64,000 nucleotides of DNA from an uncultured Aquimarina sp. (GCA_947500505.1 CANMSL010000005.1:1-64000); one strand, 5' to 3'. Positions 17,533-26,446 are shown, counted from the first letter of the stretch. Translations and numbers: made by a program. Notes: generated by a model not told the origin, from the letters alone.

Positions 17533-18207
17533 ATGGACGTTAACAATCACAAGGAGATTAATAATTTAGAATATAACACAGAGCGTGAAAAGCTCATCAT
17601 ACCTGAGTATGGTCGTCATTTACAAAAGATGATTGATCAAGCGGTTGAAATTGAAGACAAAGAAGAGAGAAATAAAGTAGCAAAAGCAATTATCGCTGTG
17701 ATGGGAAATTTGCAACCTCATCTAAGAGATGTGCCTGATTTTCAACATAAATTGTGGGATCAATTGTTTATCATTAGTGACTTTAAACTGGATGTAGAAG
17801 CACCTTATCCTATACTTACCAAAGAAAAACTAGAAGAAAGACCCGAACCATTAGAATATCCTCAGAATTTCCCGAAATATCGTTACTATGGTAATAATAT
17901 AAAGAGAATGATTGATGTAGCAAACAGCTGGGAAGAAGGTGATTTAAAAACAGCTTTGATATATACCATCGCTAATCATATGAAAAAATGTTACCTGAAC
18001 TGGAACAAGGATACAGTAGATGATCAGGCTATATTTAACCATCTTTTTGAATTAAGTAATGGTAAAATCGATCTAAGAAATAGCACTGAAGATTTAAGTA
18101 CTTCTACAGATTTAATGAGAGGTAAGAAAAAAAGCTATCGTTCAGGAGGTTCAGGAAAAAAGAACTACAGAGGAGGCGGAAGTAACCGCGGTAAAAAACG
18201 TTATTAA
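17533..18207 (+). CDS. DUF4290 family protein
   Basis: This 224-residue protein of a Bacteroidota-specific family has the typical LEYNTEREKLIIPEYGRH start and an all-helical body with DVPDFQHKLWDQLF. The last 40 residues are a low-complexity basic tail rich in Gly, Arg and Lys, which suggests nucleic-acid contact. It lies 33 bases upstream of murA in the same direction, an arrangement that is probably an operon. The molecular function is unknown. Confidence 0.9.
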   Translation: MDVNNHKEINNLEYNTEREKLIIPEYGRHLQKMIDQAVEIEDKEERNKVAKAIIAVMGNLQPHLRDVPDFQHKLWDQLFIISDFKLDVEAPYPILTKEKLEERPEPLEYPQNFPKYRYYGNNIKRMIDVANSWEEGDLKTALIYTIANHMKKCYLNWNKDTVDDQAIFNHLFELSNGKIDLRNSTEDLSTSTDLMRGKKKSYRSGGSGKKNYRGGGSNRGKKRY

Positions 18208-18240
18208 CCCATACCAAACCTAAATAACCATTCAACTTTT

Positions 18241-19557
18241 ATGAGTACTTTTCAGATAGAAGGAGGGCATCAGCTCAAAGGTGAAATCACGCCTCAGGGA
18301 GCTAAAAATGAAGCCTTACAAATTCTTTGTGCTGTTTTATTAACCCCGGAAAAAGTGACGATTTCTAATATTCCTGATATAAGGGATGTCAATAAACTTA
18401 TTGAAATTCTTAGGAATCTTGGTGTCAAAATTCAGAAACTGGGTAAAGGTAAGTATACCTTCAAAAGTGATGAGCTGAATTTAGATTATCTGGAAAGTGA
18501 GCAGTTTAAACAAGAGGGTAGTGGTCTTAGAGGATCTATTATGATCGTTGGACCTTTACTTGGAAGATTTGGTAAAGGATATATTCCACGTCCTGGAGGA
18601 GACAAAATAGGACGTCGTAGATTAGATACACACTTCGAAGGGTTCATTAATCTTGGAGCAGAGTTTAGATATAATAAGGAAGAACGGTTTTACGGAGTAG
18701 AAGCACCGGAAGGATTGACAGGAACACATATGTTATTAGATGAAGCTTCTGTTACTGGTACTGCTAATATTGTGATGGCAGCAGCGTTAGCAAAAGGAAA
18801 AACCACCATCTATAATGCCGCTTGTGAACCATATTTGCAACAGTTATGTAAAATGATTAACTCTATGGGTGGTAAAATAGAAGGAGTAGGTTCTAATCTA
18901 TTGAGTATCGAAGGAGTCGAGTCTTTAGGAGGATGTGAACACCGTGTGTTACCAGATATGATCGAAATTGGTTCATGGATCGGATTGGCCGCTATGACCA
19001 AAAGTGAAATTACCATCAAGAATGTAAGCTGGGAGAATCTAGGAATTATACCAAATACATTCAGAAAACTAGGAATTACTTTAGAACGTGTAGGGGATGA
19101 TATTTATATTCCTGCACACAACAATGGTTATCAGATCGAAAGTTATATAGATGGATCGTTTATGACCATTTCTGATGCACCTTGGCCAGGTTTTACACCT
19201 GACTTGTTGAGTATCATATTAGTAGTGGCAACACAAGCTAGAGGAGAAGTGATGGTACACCAGAAGATGTTCGAGAGTCGTTTGTTCTTTGTAGATAAGC
19301 TAATAGATATGGGAGCGAAGATTATTCTTTGTGATCCACATAGAGCAACAATTATAGGGCACGACTTTAAATCCACTTTAAAAGCAACAACTATGGTATC
19401 TCCTGATATCAGAGCGGGAATCTCATTGTTGATAGCAGCATTAAGTGCAAAAGGAACGTCTACTATTCATAATATAGAACAGATTGATCGTGGATATGAA
19501 AATATTGATGAACGTCTAAGAGCAATCGGAGCAAAAATAATCCGAGTGGACGCTTAA
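18241..19557 (+). CDS. murA: UDP-N-acetylglucosamine 1-carboxyvinyltransferase
   Basis: This enzyme carries out the first committed step of peptidoglycan synthesis, transfer of enolpyruvate from PEP to UDP-GlcNAc. At 438 residues with the inside-out alpha/beta-barrel pattern, it has the catalytic Lys22 in GAKNEAL. The loop that carries the fosfomycin-reactive Cys115 in E. coli (GGC-IGARPVDLH) reads PGGDKIGRRRLDTH here, so Asp121 replaces the Cys. The same replacement is known from fosfomycin-insensitive MurA of mycobacteria and chlamydiae. A strong terminator follows. Confidence 0.97.
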   Translation: MSTFQIEGGHQLKGEITPQGAKNEALQILCAVLLTPEKVTISNIPDIRDVNKLIEILRNLGVKIQKLGKGKYTFKSDELNLDYLESEQFKQEGSGLRGSIMIVGPLLGRFGKGYIPRPGGDKIGRRRLDTHFEGFINLGAEFRYNKEERFYGVEAPEGLTGTHMLLDEASVTGTANIVMAAALAKGKTTIYNAACEPYLQQLCKMINSMGGKIEGVGSNLLSIEGVESLGGCEHRVLPDMIEIGSWIGLAAMTKSEITIKNVSWENLGIIPNTFRKLGITLERVGDDIYIPAHNNGYQIESYIDGSFMTISDAPWPGFTPDLLSIILVVATQARGEVMVHQKMFESRLFFVDKLIDMGAKIILCDPHRATIIGHDFKSTLKATTMVSPDIRAGISLLIAALSAKGTSTIHNIEQIDRGYENIDERLRAIGAKIIRVDA

Positions 19558-19579
19558 TTAGGATATAAATTATAATTAA

Positions 19580-19616
19580 AAAAAGAGGAACTGTTTAGTA
19601 ATAGTTCCTCTTTTTT
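19580..19616 (+). terminator. Terminator after murA
   Basis: AAAGAGGAACT and AGTTCCTCTTT form a perfect stem around a 9-base loop, followed by T. It lies 23 bases after the murA stop. Confidence 0.9.
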
Positions 19617-19642
19617 GTTTTCTAAATCTTTAATTTAAAAAG

Positions 19643-19800
19643 CCGTCAAATTGAGTGATTTTCGTAATGAAATAAAGAAATTTGCTTGCCCGCCTATGGA
19701 GGGTATCGAAATTAGGCTTTTATACGAAAATCATTTGTTTTCGATAGTTCTGCTGAGCCTGTCGAAGTATAATCCGCTTGGGCGGACACTCAAACTGACG
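19643..19800. repeat. Intergenic inverted-repeat element, CGTCA-TCGAGTG family
   Basis: The element begins CGTCAAATTGAGTG and ends CACTCAAACTGACG, so its ends are inverted repeats. The interior contains TGCCCGCCT, GGAGGGTATCGA and GAGCCTGTCGAAGTA, shared with the copies at 25475 and 32763. It fills most of the gap between murA and the helicase gene. Confidence 0.8.
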
Positions 19801-19861
19801 TAATTTTCTTCTTTAAAATAGGATGTATCTGATTTGAAAAGTACTAGTAAAAATTGTTAAT

Positions 19862-21172
19862 CTATATCATCGAAACCCGTACTTTCTTTTTCTTAAGTCT
19901 TGTATTGGTAACTTGTTCTATTACCTTCTTCGCTTTAGAAGCTTTTACCGCTACAAAGGCACAATCAGGTTTGATTTCGATAATTCCTAGTTCGTCTTTG
20001 CTTAATTTCCCTTGTTTAAAGAATAGTCCTGCAATATCACCTTTAGAAATTTTATCACGTCTTCCACCAGAAACAAATAGAGTTTTCCAATCCGATGGCT
20101 TCGGAATAAGAGCATCTTGTAGTACCTCTTCGTCTGGATTTGGTATAAATTCCGGAAGTTCCTCGTTTTTCCATTGTAGAATATATGCGGTTCCATCTGC
20201 ATTCATCCTCGCTGTTCTTCCGTTCCTATGGGTAAACTCTTGACTTTTAAGCGGTAGGTGGTAGTGAATAATGTATTTGATCTCCGGAACATCAATTCCT
20301 CTGGCAGCAAGATCTGTTGCGATGATAATTTGATGAGTTCCATTACGAAACTTGATTAAAGCACGTTCTCGGTCTTTTTGTTCCATACCTCCATAAAAAC
20401 AACCGTGACTGATCTTATGCTCTTTTAAATAATCACTCACCCGCTGAATGGATTCTTTATAATTACAAAAGATAATTCCTGGTTGATTACCGATATGGCT
20501 TAATGCTTTTACTAATGTTGGCAACTTATCTTTAGTGTCAGAAATAATGGTTTTGATTTGCAACTGAGAAGAACCTTCGTGCAGGTAATTGATTTGGACT
20601 GGGTTTTTTAACCCTACAAATTCTGGTATGGCCGCATCTTGCGTCGCTGAGGTTAACACTCTTTTTTGGATATTTGGTAGAGCTTCTATAATCTCCGTCA
20701 TTTCAGCTTCAAAACCTACTTCTAGTGATTTGTCAAACTCATCTAGAACGATGGTGTTGATATGATCTATAGAAAAGCTGTCTCTTCGCAACCGATCTGC
20801 AACTCTACCAGGTGTTCCAATAAGAATTGCAGGACGATGTTTTAGATCTAATTTATCTTGTGATCCTGATCGACCACCATAAACCGCATTGATTTTAAAA
20901 CCTGTTCCCATATTTCTCGCAACTTGCTCAATCTGTAACGCTAATTCTCTTGATGGCACTAGCACCAAAGTCTGGATTTCATCACAATTCGGATCTAATG
21001 CTGCAATGATGGGTAGCAAAAAAGCAACAGTTTTACCTGTTCCGGTAGGAGAAAGCAACACTACATTATCACTAGATGAAATCGCTAGTTTTGCTTCTTC
21101 CTGCATAGGATTTAGGGTTGATATCCCTAGTTTTTGTAATGTATGTTGCTGATTTTTTATAGTACTTGACAT
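19862..21172 (-). CDS. DEAD-box RNA helicase, DbpA-like
   Basis: This ATP-dependent RNA helicase has 436 residues from the ATG at 21172. Walker A is SPTGTGKT, motif II is DEFD instead of DEAD, motif III is SAT, and motif VI is HRNGRTARM. The C-terminal 75 residues form a DbpA-type RNA-binding domain, which in E. coli DbpA recognises 23S rRNA hairpin 92, so a role in large-subunit assembly is likely. A possible upstream ATG at 21187 overlaps the -7 promoter element, which rules it out as the start of the main transcript. Confidence 0.95.
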   Translation of the reverse strand: MSSTIKNQQHTLQKLGISTLNPMQEEAKLAISSSDNVVLLSPTGTGKTVAFLLPIIAALDPNCDEIQTLVLVPSRELALQIEQVARNMGTGFKINAVYGGRSGSQDKLDLKHRPAILIGTPGRVADRLRRDSFSIDHINTIVLDEFDKSLEVGFEAEMTEIIEALPNIQKRVLTSATQDAAIPEFVGLKNPVQINYLHEGSSQLQIKTIISDTKDKLPTLVKALSHIGNQPGIIFCNYKESIQRVSDYLKEHKISHGCFYGGMEQKDRERALIKFRNGTHQIIIATDLAARGIDVPEIKYIIHYHLPLKSQEFTHRNGRTARMNADGTAYILQWKNEELPEFIPNPDEEVLQDALIPKPSDWKTLFVSGGRRDKISKGDIAGLFFKQGKLSKDELGIIEIKPDCAFVAVKASKAKKVIEQVTNTRLKKKKVRVSMI

Positions 21173-21176
21173 CCGG

Positions 21177-21184
21177 CAAAGGTA
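21177..21184 (-). promoter_or_regulatory. -7 element of the helicase gene
   Basis: On the minus strand TACCTTTG matches TAnnTTTG. It ends 4 bases before the ATG at 21172, so transcription would begin at or next to the start codon and the mRNA may be leaderless. No convincing -33 TTG is seen. Confidence 0.6.
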
Positions 21185-21237
21185 CATTTAAAAGAGAAAT
21201 ATGTGAATGTTTTTTGTGTTAGTCTGTCATTCAAGCG

Positions 21238-21480
21238 TGTCACACTGAGCCTGTCGAAGTGTAGACTGGAATCCACATCTAGCGATAATGTCATAAAGAA
21301 TTAAACCTTTTATCACCCTTATAAAGCTTAAGATCTCATAAAGATATAAGATCAATAATAAATAATTGGATTCTGGCCTTGTGCCTCCGCTAAAGCTTCA
21401 GCGCCGCGCGGACCCCGCAATGACATCCTTGTACGATTTTGTTTTTTTCATTCCCGCCCTTCGACTTGGCTCAGAATAAA
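21238..21480. repeat. Intergenic region with CACTGAGCCTGTCGAAGT repeat
   Basis: The 338-base gap holds the word CACTGAGCCTGTCGAAGT (about 21243-21260), also found in the interior of the 19643 element and near 33980. It also holds GC-rich words GGAATCC and CGCCGCGCGGACCCC near 21400. It looks like decayed repeat DNA. No gene is seen. Confidence 0.5.
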
Positions 21481-21510
21481 CTATAGGCCGGAATCCATAT
21501 AGGTTTGTAA

Positions 21511-21765
21511 TCAAAACCTCTTCCTAGCTGCAATTTCTTTTTTAATCAGCTTATAATCTTTTATACCAGATAGATACACTACAAATAAAGAAATAGGTAC
21601 TGCTATCATAGGAGTGACATCACCTTTGGATAAATAGATGAGTGTACCTGTTAACAATACTAATATAACCAGGAATATTCGTAAAACTATTTTTGATGAA
21701 TGCTCTTTTTGCTTTAATTCTTCTATGGAAAGCGCTTTTAATTTTTCTGAATAGTTACGTTTCAT
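21511..21765 (-). CDS. Small two-helix membrane protein
   Basis: From the ATG at 21765 the protein has 84 residues: a basic amphipathic N-terminus MKRNYSEKLKALSIEELKQK, two transmembrane helices (about 28-47 and 53-70) and a basic tail. The frame stays open 29 codons further upstream, but that stretch does not resemble the start of such proteins. No family is recognised with confidence. Small redox-unrelated membrane proteins of this layout are common in Flavobacteriaceae. Confidence 0.75.
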   Translation of the reverse strand: MKRNYSEKLKALSIEELKQKEHSSKIVLRIFLVILVLLTGTLIYLSKGDVTPMIAVPISLFVVYLSGIKDYKLIKKEIAARKRF

Positions 21766-21894
21766 AATTGCTACTTGTTTTAGAATATGTAGAAAGAATG
21801 TTGGGTTTGTTACAGGAAAAGAACTATATCTTATAAATAATTTGTTATACATAAAAGTATAAATGCTAGACTTAGTATATTATTTTTGGAGATT

Positions 21895-22165
21895 ACTTTC
21901 TAGTTATCAACAATATAACTTCATTTTAACTGGATTTTTCTCTCAAATATGTTGATAACTATCAGTATTCACAGGTTTCTGTTCATAAAGCCGATGTTTT
22001 TAACAGTTTCATCTAGGTTATTAACATTTTTTGTAGGAAAATAACACTAATAACAATTTTATAAACAATTTTTGTGTTTTTAATCGGTTAAATTAACTTT
22101 TATATATAATTATTAACAATTTTTCTCTAATAATGTTGATTATATGTTAATAACTTAATATATTT
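21895..22165. other. AT-rich region with a cluster of DnaA-box-like 9-mers
   Basis: About 270 bases of very AT-rich DNA contain TTATCAACA (21904), TGTTGATAA (21950), TTATTAACA (22018 and 22110), TGTTGATTA (22134) and TGTTAATAA (22145), all close to the DnaA box TTATNCACA. No gene is seen here. The region could be a replication-related or DnaA-binding site, but AT-rich chance matches cannot be excluded. Confidence 0.35.
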
Positions 22166-22166
22166 A
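22136..22166 (+). promoter_or_regulatory. Promoter of the 32-codon gene
   Basis: TTG (22136-22138), a 20-base spacer and TATATTTA (22159-22166) give a near-consensus Bacteroidota promoter with one mismatch in the -7 element. The ATG lies 29 bases downstream. Confidence 0.6.
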
Positions 22167-22194
22167 CTTCAGTTAAACTTTAAATCACACAGTT

Positions 22195-22293
22195 ATGAAT
22201 CATCTTTATTCGTCTATCGAACTTATTTTAAAAAGTGCAGTTGATTTCTTAAAAGACCTTCCCGGCGCATCTAGCTATGCGATCCGTAAGTAA
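22195..22293 (+). CDS. Putative 32-residue small protein
   Basis: An ATG opens 32 codons encoding an amphipathic peptide (MNHLYSSIELILKSAVDF, then LKDLPGASSYAIRK). It lies between a near-consensus promoter and a strong terminator, so a transcript of about 180 bases is predicted. It has no run of one amino acid, so it is not an obvious attenuator leader. It may be a real small protein, or the transcript may be a regulatory RNA. Confidence 0.5.
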   Translation: MNHLYSSIELILKSAVDFLKDLPGASSYAIRK

Positions 22294-22327
22294 TAATAAA
22301 TTCTTTAATGTAATTTATAAATAGTAA

Positions 22328-22359
22328 GAGAGGTTGTTTACCAAAACAACCTCTTTTTT
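22328..22359 (+). terminator. Terminator after the 32-codon gene
   Basis: GAGGTTGTTT and AAACAACCTC pair perfectly over 10 bases with a 4-base loop, followed by six T. Confidence 0.9.
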
Positions 22360-22400
22360 GCATAAACAACACATGATAATTTAATACCCATAACAATTAT

Positions 22401-22620
22401 CGTTTCAAAGCAGCGCTTTGTAAACCTTTTTTCACCAGTATAAGATTTGTTTTACGTTAAAAAATCTTGAAGCCTTGGAAAGATTTTAGTAAAACAAATT
22501 TGGTTTTATCTGCTTATGCAGATAAAAATACCTTGAAAAAAGCGTCTTTTCTTTTGTTTTCCAGCGCCTCATCTGGCGCACTCTTTACAGAGCACCCTTT
22601 GGACGAGCAAAGAAAATGAA
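22401..22620. repeat. Intergenic repeat element, CAAAGCAGCGCTTTG family, copy 1
   Basis: The 220-base element starts with the inverted repeat CAAAGC-AGC-GCTTTG and ends with CAAAGAAAATGAA. It shares most of its sequence with 26482-26670. The interior can pair (GGTTTTATCTGC with GCAGATAAAAATACC). No coding potential is seen. It occupies most of the 494-base gap before the Crp-family gene. Confidence 0.8.
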
Positions 22621-22787
22621 AAGGTAGAGTTTTGGTAAATTGATTTAAGGAGAGTTAAGAATAATATTAATAACTAAATAGGTTAAAAATCTGTTGTCCT
22701 TAAGTTTATTATTAACTCGGTGATAACATCAATAAGGCTTGCTCAATACCCAAATATTTTGTTCTTTCGCTATCACAGCCATACATC

Positions 22788-23360
22788 TTGAAAGATTTAG
22801 AACAAAAAATACGCTCTTTTACACCTGTTAGTGACTCTGAAATGGAGTTCGGACTACAGTTTTATAAAAAGAAAACCTTTAAAAAAGGGGAGTTTCTTGT
22901 AAAACCTGGTCAGTACATACAAGATTTTTATTTTATGAAGCAAGGATGCGTTACCTTTTATACCATAGAAGAAGGAATTACAAGAGTTATGGAGTTTTAC
23001 ACAGATGGTTCTTTCTTTACAGATCTTTATCCTTATATAGAAGAAATTCCATCAGAATCATATCTGGAAGTTACAGAAGATTCCACAGTATATGTCATTT
23101 CTAAATCAGATGCCTTAAAAGTTTTTGATCATTCGCACGCTTTAGAACGTTTTGGACGATTGTCTATGCAAAAAGCTTTTATCAATAACTTCCAACGTAT
23201 CAATCGGATGAAAAATTTATCGAACCAAGAACGTTATTTACAATTATTAGAGAAACGTCCATCACTTTTTCAACGTGTTCCACAATACCTAATCGCTTCT
23301 TACTTGGGATTAACACCAGTAGGACTCTCTAAAATCCGCAAAAGACTGAGTAAAAAGTAA
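22788..23360 (+). CDS. Crp/Fnr-family transcriptional regulator
   Basis: This 190-residue protein has an N-terminal cyclic-nucleotide-binding-like beta-barrel (about 20-125; FKKGEFLVKPGQ and MEFYTDGSFFTDL) and a short C-terminal helix-turn-helix (PQYLIASYLGLTPVGLSKIRK). No Fe-S cysteines of the FNR type are present and the effector is unknown. The likely start is TTG at 22788, as no ATG lies in frame before residue 19. It precedes the acyl-CoA catabolism cluster by 270 bases and could regulate it, but that is only suggested by position. Confidence 0.9.
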   Translation: MKDLEQKIRSFTPVSDSEMEFGLQFYKKKTFKKGEFLVKPGQYIQDFYFMKQGCVTFYTIEEGITRVMEFYTDGSFFTDLYPYIEEIPSESYLEVTEDSTVYVISKSDALKVFDHSHALERFGRLSMQKAFINNFQRINRMKNLSNQERYLQLLEKRPSLFQRVPQYLIASYLGLTPVGLSKIRKRLSKK

Positions 23361-23630
23361 TAAAGATTCATTACTAGTGGACTTTGGTTAGATTAGTAGT
23401 TTATAACTATTCAGCTATTTTAAAACTTGCGATGTTCCTTCTCCTTGGACGACAGCGCTATTGCGATGGGCGAGATGAAGTGCAGGAGTTAGGATGAGGT
23501 GATTTTTTTATGTCTAAAACCAAAAGAATATCTTAAAATTCATATTTATTAAACCAGTTTAATTAGAATCTACTAAATATTCACGAAATTTATTGGGTTG
23601 TCAATAATCAACTTCTTAAAACTTCACACA

Positions 23631-25445
23631 ATGGCTAAAGAATATATAGATTTAGATACCCTGAAATACCTTTTATATGATGTTCATCAATTAGAAGAAG
23701 TGTTACAGCAAGATCGTTTTGCTGATCACGATAAAGAATCCCTAGACTTATTTTTAAATTCAGTTAAAGAATTCTCAGATCGGGAATTGTTTCCATATTT
23801 TAAAGAAATGGACGAAAAACCCGCCTACCATAAAGATGGAGGTGTGGTGGTTCATAAACAAGTAGAGGTGATGATGAAAAAAGGAGGAGAGATGGGACTC
23901 ATTTCCGGTACCTTTGATTATGAAGCAGGTGGATTACAATTACCTATGATGATGTATACAGCCTCTGCCTTTATTCAAGATGCGGCTAATAATCATTTAC
24001 CGGGTTACGCAGGACTAACCCTTGGTGCAGCAGAGTTAATTATCCATTTTGCTAATAAAGAATTAAATGACACCTATGTTCCTAATATGCTTTCTGGAAA
24101 TTGGGGTGGAACGATGTGCTTAACAGAACCACAAGCTGGTAGTTCGTTATCAGATGTGGTAACAAAAGCAACACCTCAGGAAGATGGTTCTTATAAAATG
24201 TTAGGACAGAAAATTTTTATCTCTGGTGGTGATCATCAATATGCTGATAATTTTGTACACTTGGTTTTAGCTCGTATCGAAGGAGCACCGGCAGGAACTA
24301 AAGGGATCTCTTTATTCATAGTACCTAAAAAACGTCCTGACGGTAATGGTGGTTTGGTAGCGAATGATGTTACGACTGTTGCTGATTTCCAAAAAATGGG
24401 CCAGCGAGGATATTGTACTACGCATTTAGGTTTTGGAGATGCAGATGATTGTAAAGGTTGGTTAGTAGGGGAACCACATCAAGGGCTAAAATATATGTTT
24501 TTGATGATGAATGGTGCTCGTATTGCTGTAGGACGAGGTGCTGCGGCGATTGCTACTGCTGCATATCAAGCTTCATTAGAATATGCAAAAGAACGTCCAC
24601 AAGGCAGAAAACTAGCCAGCACAGGAAAAAAAGATCCAGAGCAAGGACAAACCTTAATCATCAATCATCCTGATGTACGTAGAATGCTTTTATTACAAAA
24701 GGTAATTGCTGAAGGTTCGTTAAGTCTGGTACTATTAGCTTCGAAATACTATGATCTCAAACAAACATCACAAGATAAAGCTGAAAAAGAAAAGTATAGT
24801 TTGTTATTAGAACTGATCATACCGATGGTAAAAACCTATCCATCGGATATGGGTGCACACGCCGTTTCTAATGGATTGCAAGTTTTAGGAGGTTACGGAT
24901 TCTGTTCGGATTTTATACTACAACAATACCATAGAGATATCCGAATTTTCCCAATTTATGAAGGAACCACAGGCATACAATCTCAGGATTTATTAGGAAG
25001 AAAGCTTTTGATGGAAAATGGTAAGGCTTTAGAATTACTTAATAATGAAATAATGCAAACTGTCCGACAAGCATCAGAATATGATGATCTTAAAGGATAT
25101 GCGAATTCATTAGGACAAAAGCTGCTGTTAACTCAAAAGGTAATAGGTTTTTTAATCGGTTTTGCCAAAAATGGAGATTATGAACGCTTTCTGTCTGATG
25201 CAACACCGTTTATGGAATTCTTTAGTAATATTACGATGGCCTGGATCTGGTTAGATATGGCGGTACATGCTAAAAACGCGATTATAACTGGAAAAAAAAC
25301 CTACTCTGAAGAATTTTATGAAAGTAAAATTCACGCAATGAAATTCTATTTTAAATATGAATTACCTAAGACCAGTGGTCTGGCAGAGATTCTCATGGAC
25401 GAAGAGGTATTGACTATAGCTGGAGAGAAAGAGGTATTTAATTAG
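23631..25445 (+). CDS. Acyl-CoA dehydrogenase, long form with C-terminal extension
   Basis: This FAD enzyme catalyses alpha,beta-dehydrogenation of an acyl-CoA. It has 604 residues from the ATG at 23631; an in-frame TTG at 23598 is less likely. FAD-site motif CLTEPQAGSSLSD is present, and the probable catalytic Glu is in IYEGTTGIQSQDLLGRK, the arrangement of the 580-610 residue ACAD class with a C-terminal helical domain (as in DmdC). It opens a run of co-directional genes to 35440 for acyl-CoA breakdown. The chain length of the substrate is unknown. Confidence 0.94.
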   Translation: MAKEYIDLDTLKYLLYDVHQLEEVLQQDRFADHDKESLDLFLNSVKEFSDRELFPYFKEMDEKPAYHKDGGVVVHKQVEVMMKKGGEMGLISGTFDYEAGGLQLPMMMYTASAFIQDAANNHLPGYAGLTLGAAELIIHFANKELNDTYVPNMLSGNWGGTMCLTEPQAGSSLSDVVTKATPQEDGSYKMLGQKIFISGGDHQYADNFVHLVLARIEGAPAGTKGISLFIVPKKRPDGNGGLVANDVTTVADFQKMGQRGYCTTHLGFGDADDCKGWLVGEPHQGLKYMFLMMNGARIAVGRGAAAIATAAYQASLEYAKERPQGRKLASTGKKDPEQGQTLIINHPDVRRMLLLQKVIAEGSLSLVLLASKYYDLKQTSQDKAEKEKYSLLLELIIPMVKTYPSDMGAHAVSNGLQVLGGYGFCSDFILQQYHRDIRIFPIYEGTTGIQSQDLLGRKLLMENGKALELLNNEIMQTVRQASEYDDLKGYANSLGQKLLLTQKVIGFLIGFAKNGDYERFLSDATPFMEFFSNITMAWIWLDMAVHAKNAIITGKKTYSEEFYESKIHAMKFYFKYELPKTSGLAEILMDEEVLTIAGEKEVFN

Positions 25446-25474
25446 AAAAAAATAGAAATTAAAATTATAAAAAG

Positions 25475-25615
25475 CGTCAATTCGAGTGATTTTTCGAAAT
25501 GATAATGAAGAGAAATAAGCCTGCCCGCCTTTGGAGGGGATCGAGAATAGCTTTTTGGATCCGATGTCCTATTCTCGATGAACTTGTTATACATTAGGAG
25601 CACTCTAATTAGCGA
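25475..25615. repeat. Intergenic inverted-repeat element, CGTCA-TCGAGTG family
   Basis: The element starts CGTCAATTCGAGTG. Its interior has CTGCCCGCCT, GGATCGAGAATAGC and, inverted, TATTCTCGATG. The right end (CACTCTAATTAGCGAG) is degenerate. It sits between two genes of the acyl-CoA cluster. Confidence 0.75.
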
Positions 25616-25669
25616 GTTTTTTCTGATTCAAAAACATTTAACTAACTAATAAACTTACATACTAATTTA

Positions 25670-26446
25670 ATGAATAGCATAAAACAATCATTTAATTTAG
25701 AAGGAAAAGTAGCCGTAATCACAGGTTCAAGTAAAGGAATCGGTAAATCCATAGCACAGGGATTGGCAGAATACGGTGCCAAAGTAGTGATCAGTAGCCG
25801 AAATCAGCAAGCTGTGGATGAAGTAGCAGCAGAGTTTAAAGCAGCTGGATTAGAGGCTGTGGGTATCGCTTGTCATATTGGTAAAGCAGATCAGCGAAAG
25901 CAGCTTGTTCAAAAGACAATCGAGCATTATGGCGGAATTGATATTTTAGTAAATAATGCAGCAATTAATCCCATTTACGGTCCCATTGAAGATGCGGAGG
26001 AAGAAGTGTTTGATAAAATTATGGATGTGAATGTCAAAGCACCGTGGATGTTATCCAATTTAATTTTACCATCTATGCAGGAACGTGGCGGTGGAAGTAT
26101 TATTAATATCGCTTCTGTAGAAGCTTTACATCCCGGTGCAGGATTAGGATTATATAGCACTAGTAAAGCAGCTTTATTAATGCTTACTAAAAACCAGGCG
26201 AAAGAATGGGGACAATACGGAATCCGTGCCAATGTATTATGTCCGGGATTGATCAAAACGAAGTTTAGTGCGGCACTTTGGCAAAAGGAAAAGTTACTGA
26301 ATAAAATAGAAAAGACGTTACCAACAGCACGTATGGGAATGCCTGATGAAATGGCTGGCATGGTTTGTCTATTAGCTTCAGAAGCAGGAGCTTATATGAC
26401 CGGAAGCGTGTACAATGCAGATGGAGGTTATATGATTGCAGGGTAA
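25670..26446 (+). CDS. Short-chain dehydrogenase/reductase
   Basis: This 258-residue classical SDR has the NAD(P)-binding motif TGSSKGIGKSIAQG (about 18-31), NNAAINP, the Ser in NIASVEA and the catalytic YSTSK. The C-terminal GSVYNADGGY is typical. It probably oxidises a hydroxyacyl-CoA or a related alcohol in the surrounding cluster. It resembles the DHRS4/LvaD-like group in layout, but the substrate is not shown. Confidence 0.93.
   Translation: MNSIKQSFNLEGKVAVITGSSKGIGKSIAQGLAEYGAKVVISSRNQQAVDEVAAEFKAAGLEAVGIACHIGKADQRKQLVQKTIEHYGGIDILVNNAAINPIYGPIEDAEEEVFDKIMDVNVKAPWMLSNLILPSMQERGGGSIINIASVEALHPGAGLGLYSTSKAALLMLTKNQAKEWGQYGIRANVLCPGLIKTKFSAALWQKEKLLNKIEKTLPTARMGMPDEMAGMVCLLASEAGAYMTGSVYNADGGYMIAG

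Noticed and set aside
21766..21852. N-terminal extension of the small membrane protein
   Set aside because: The extra 29 residues are hydrophobic and aromatic without family character, and the ATG at 21765 starts a typical basic amphipathic N-terminus.
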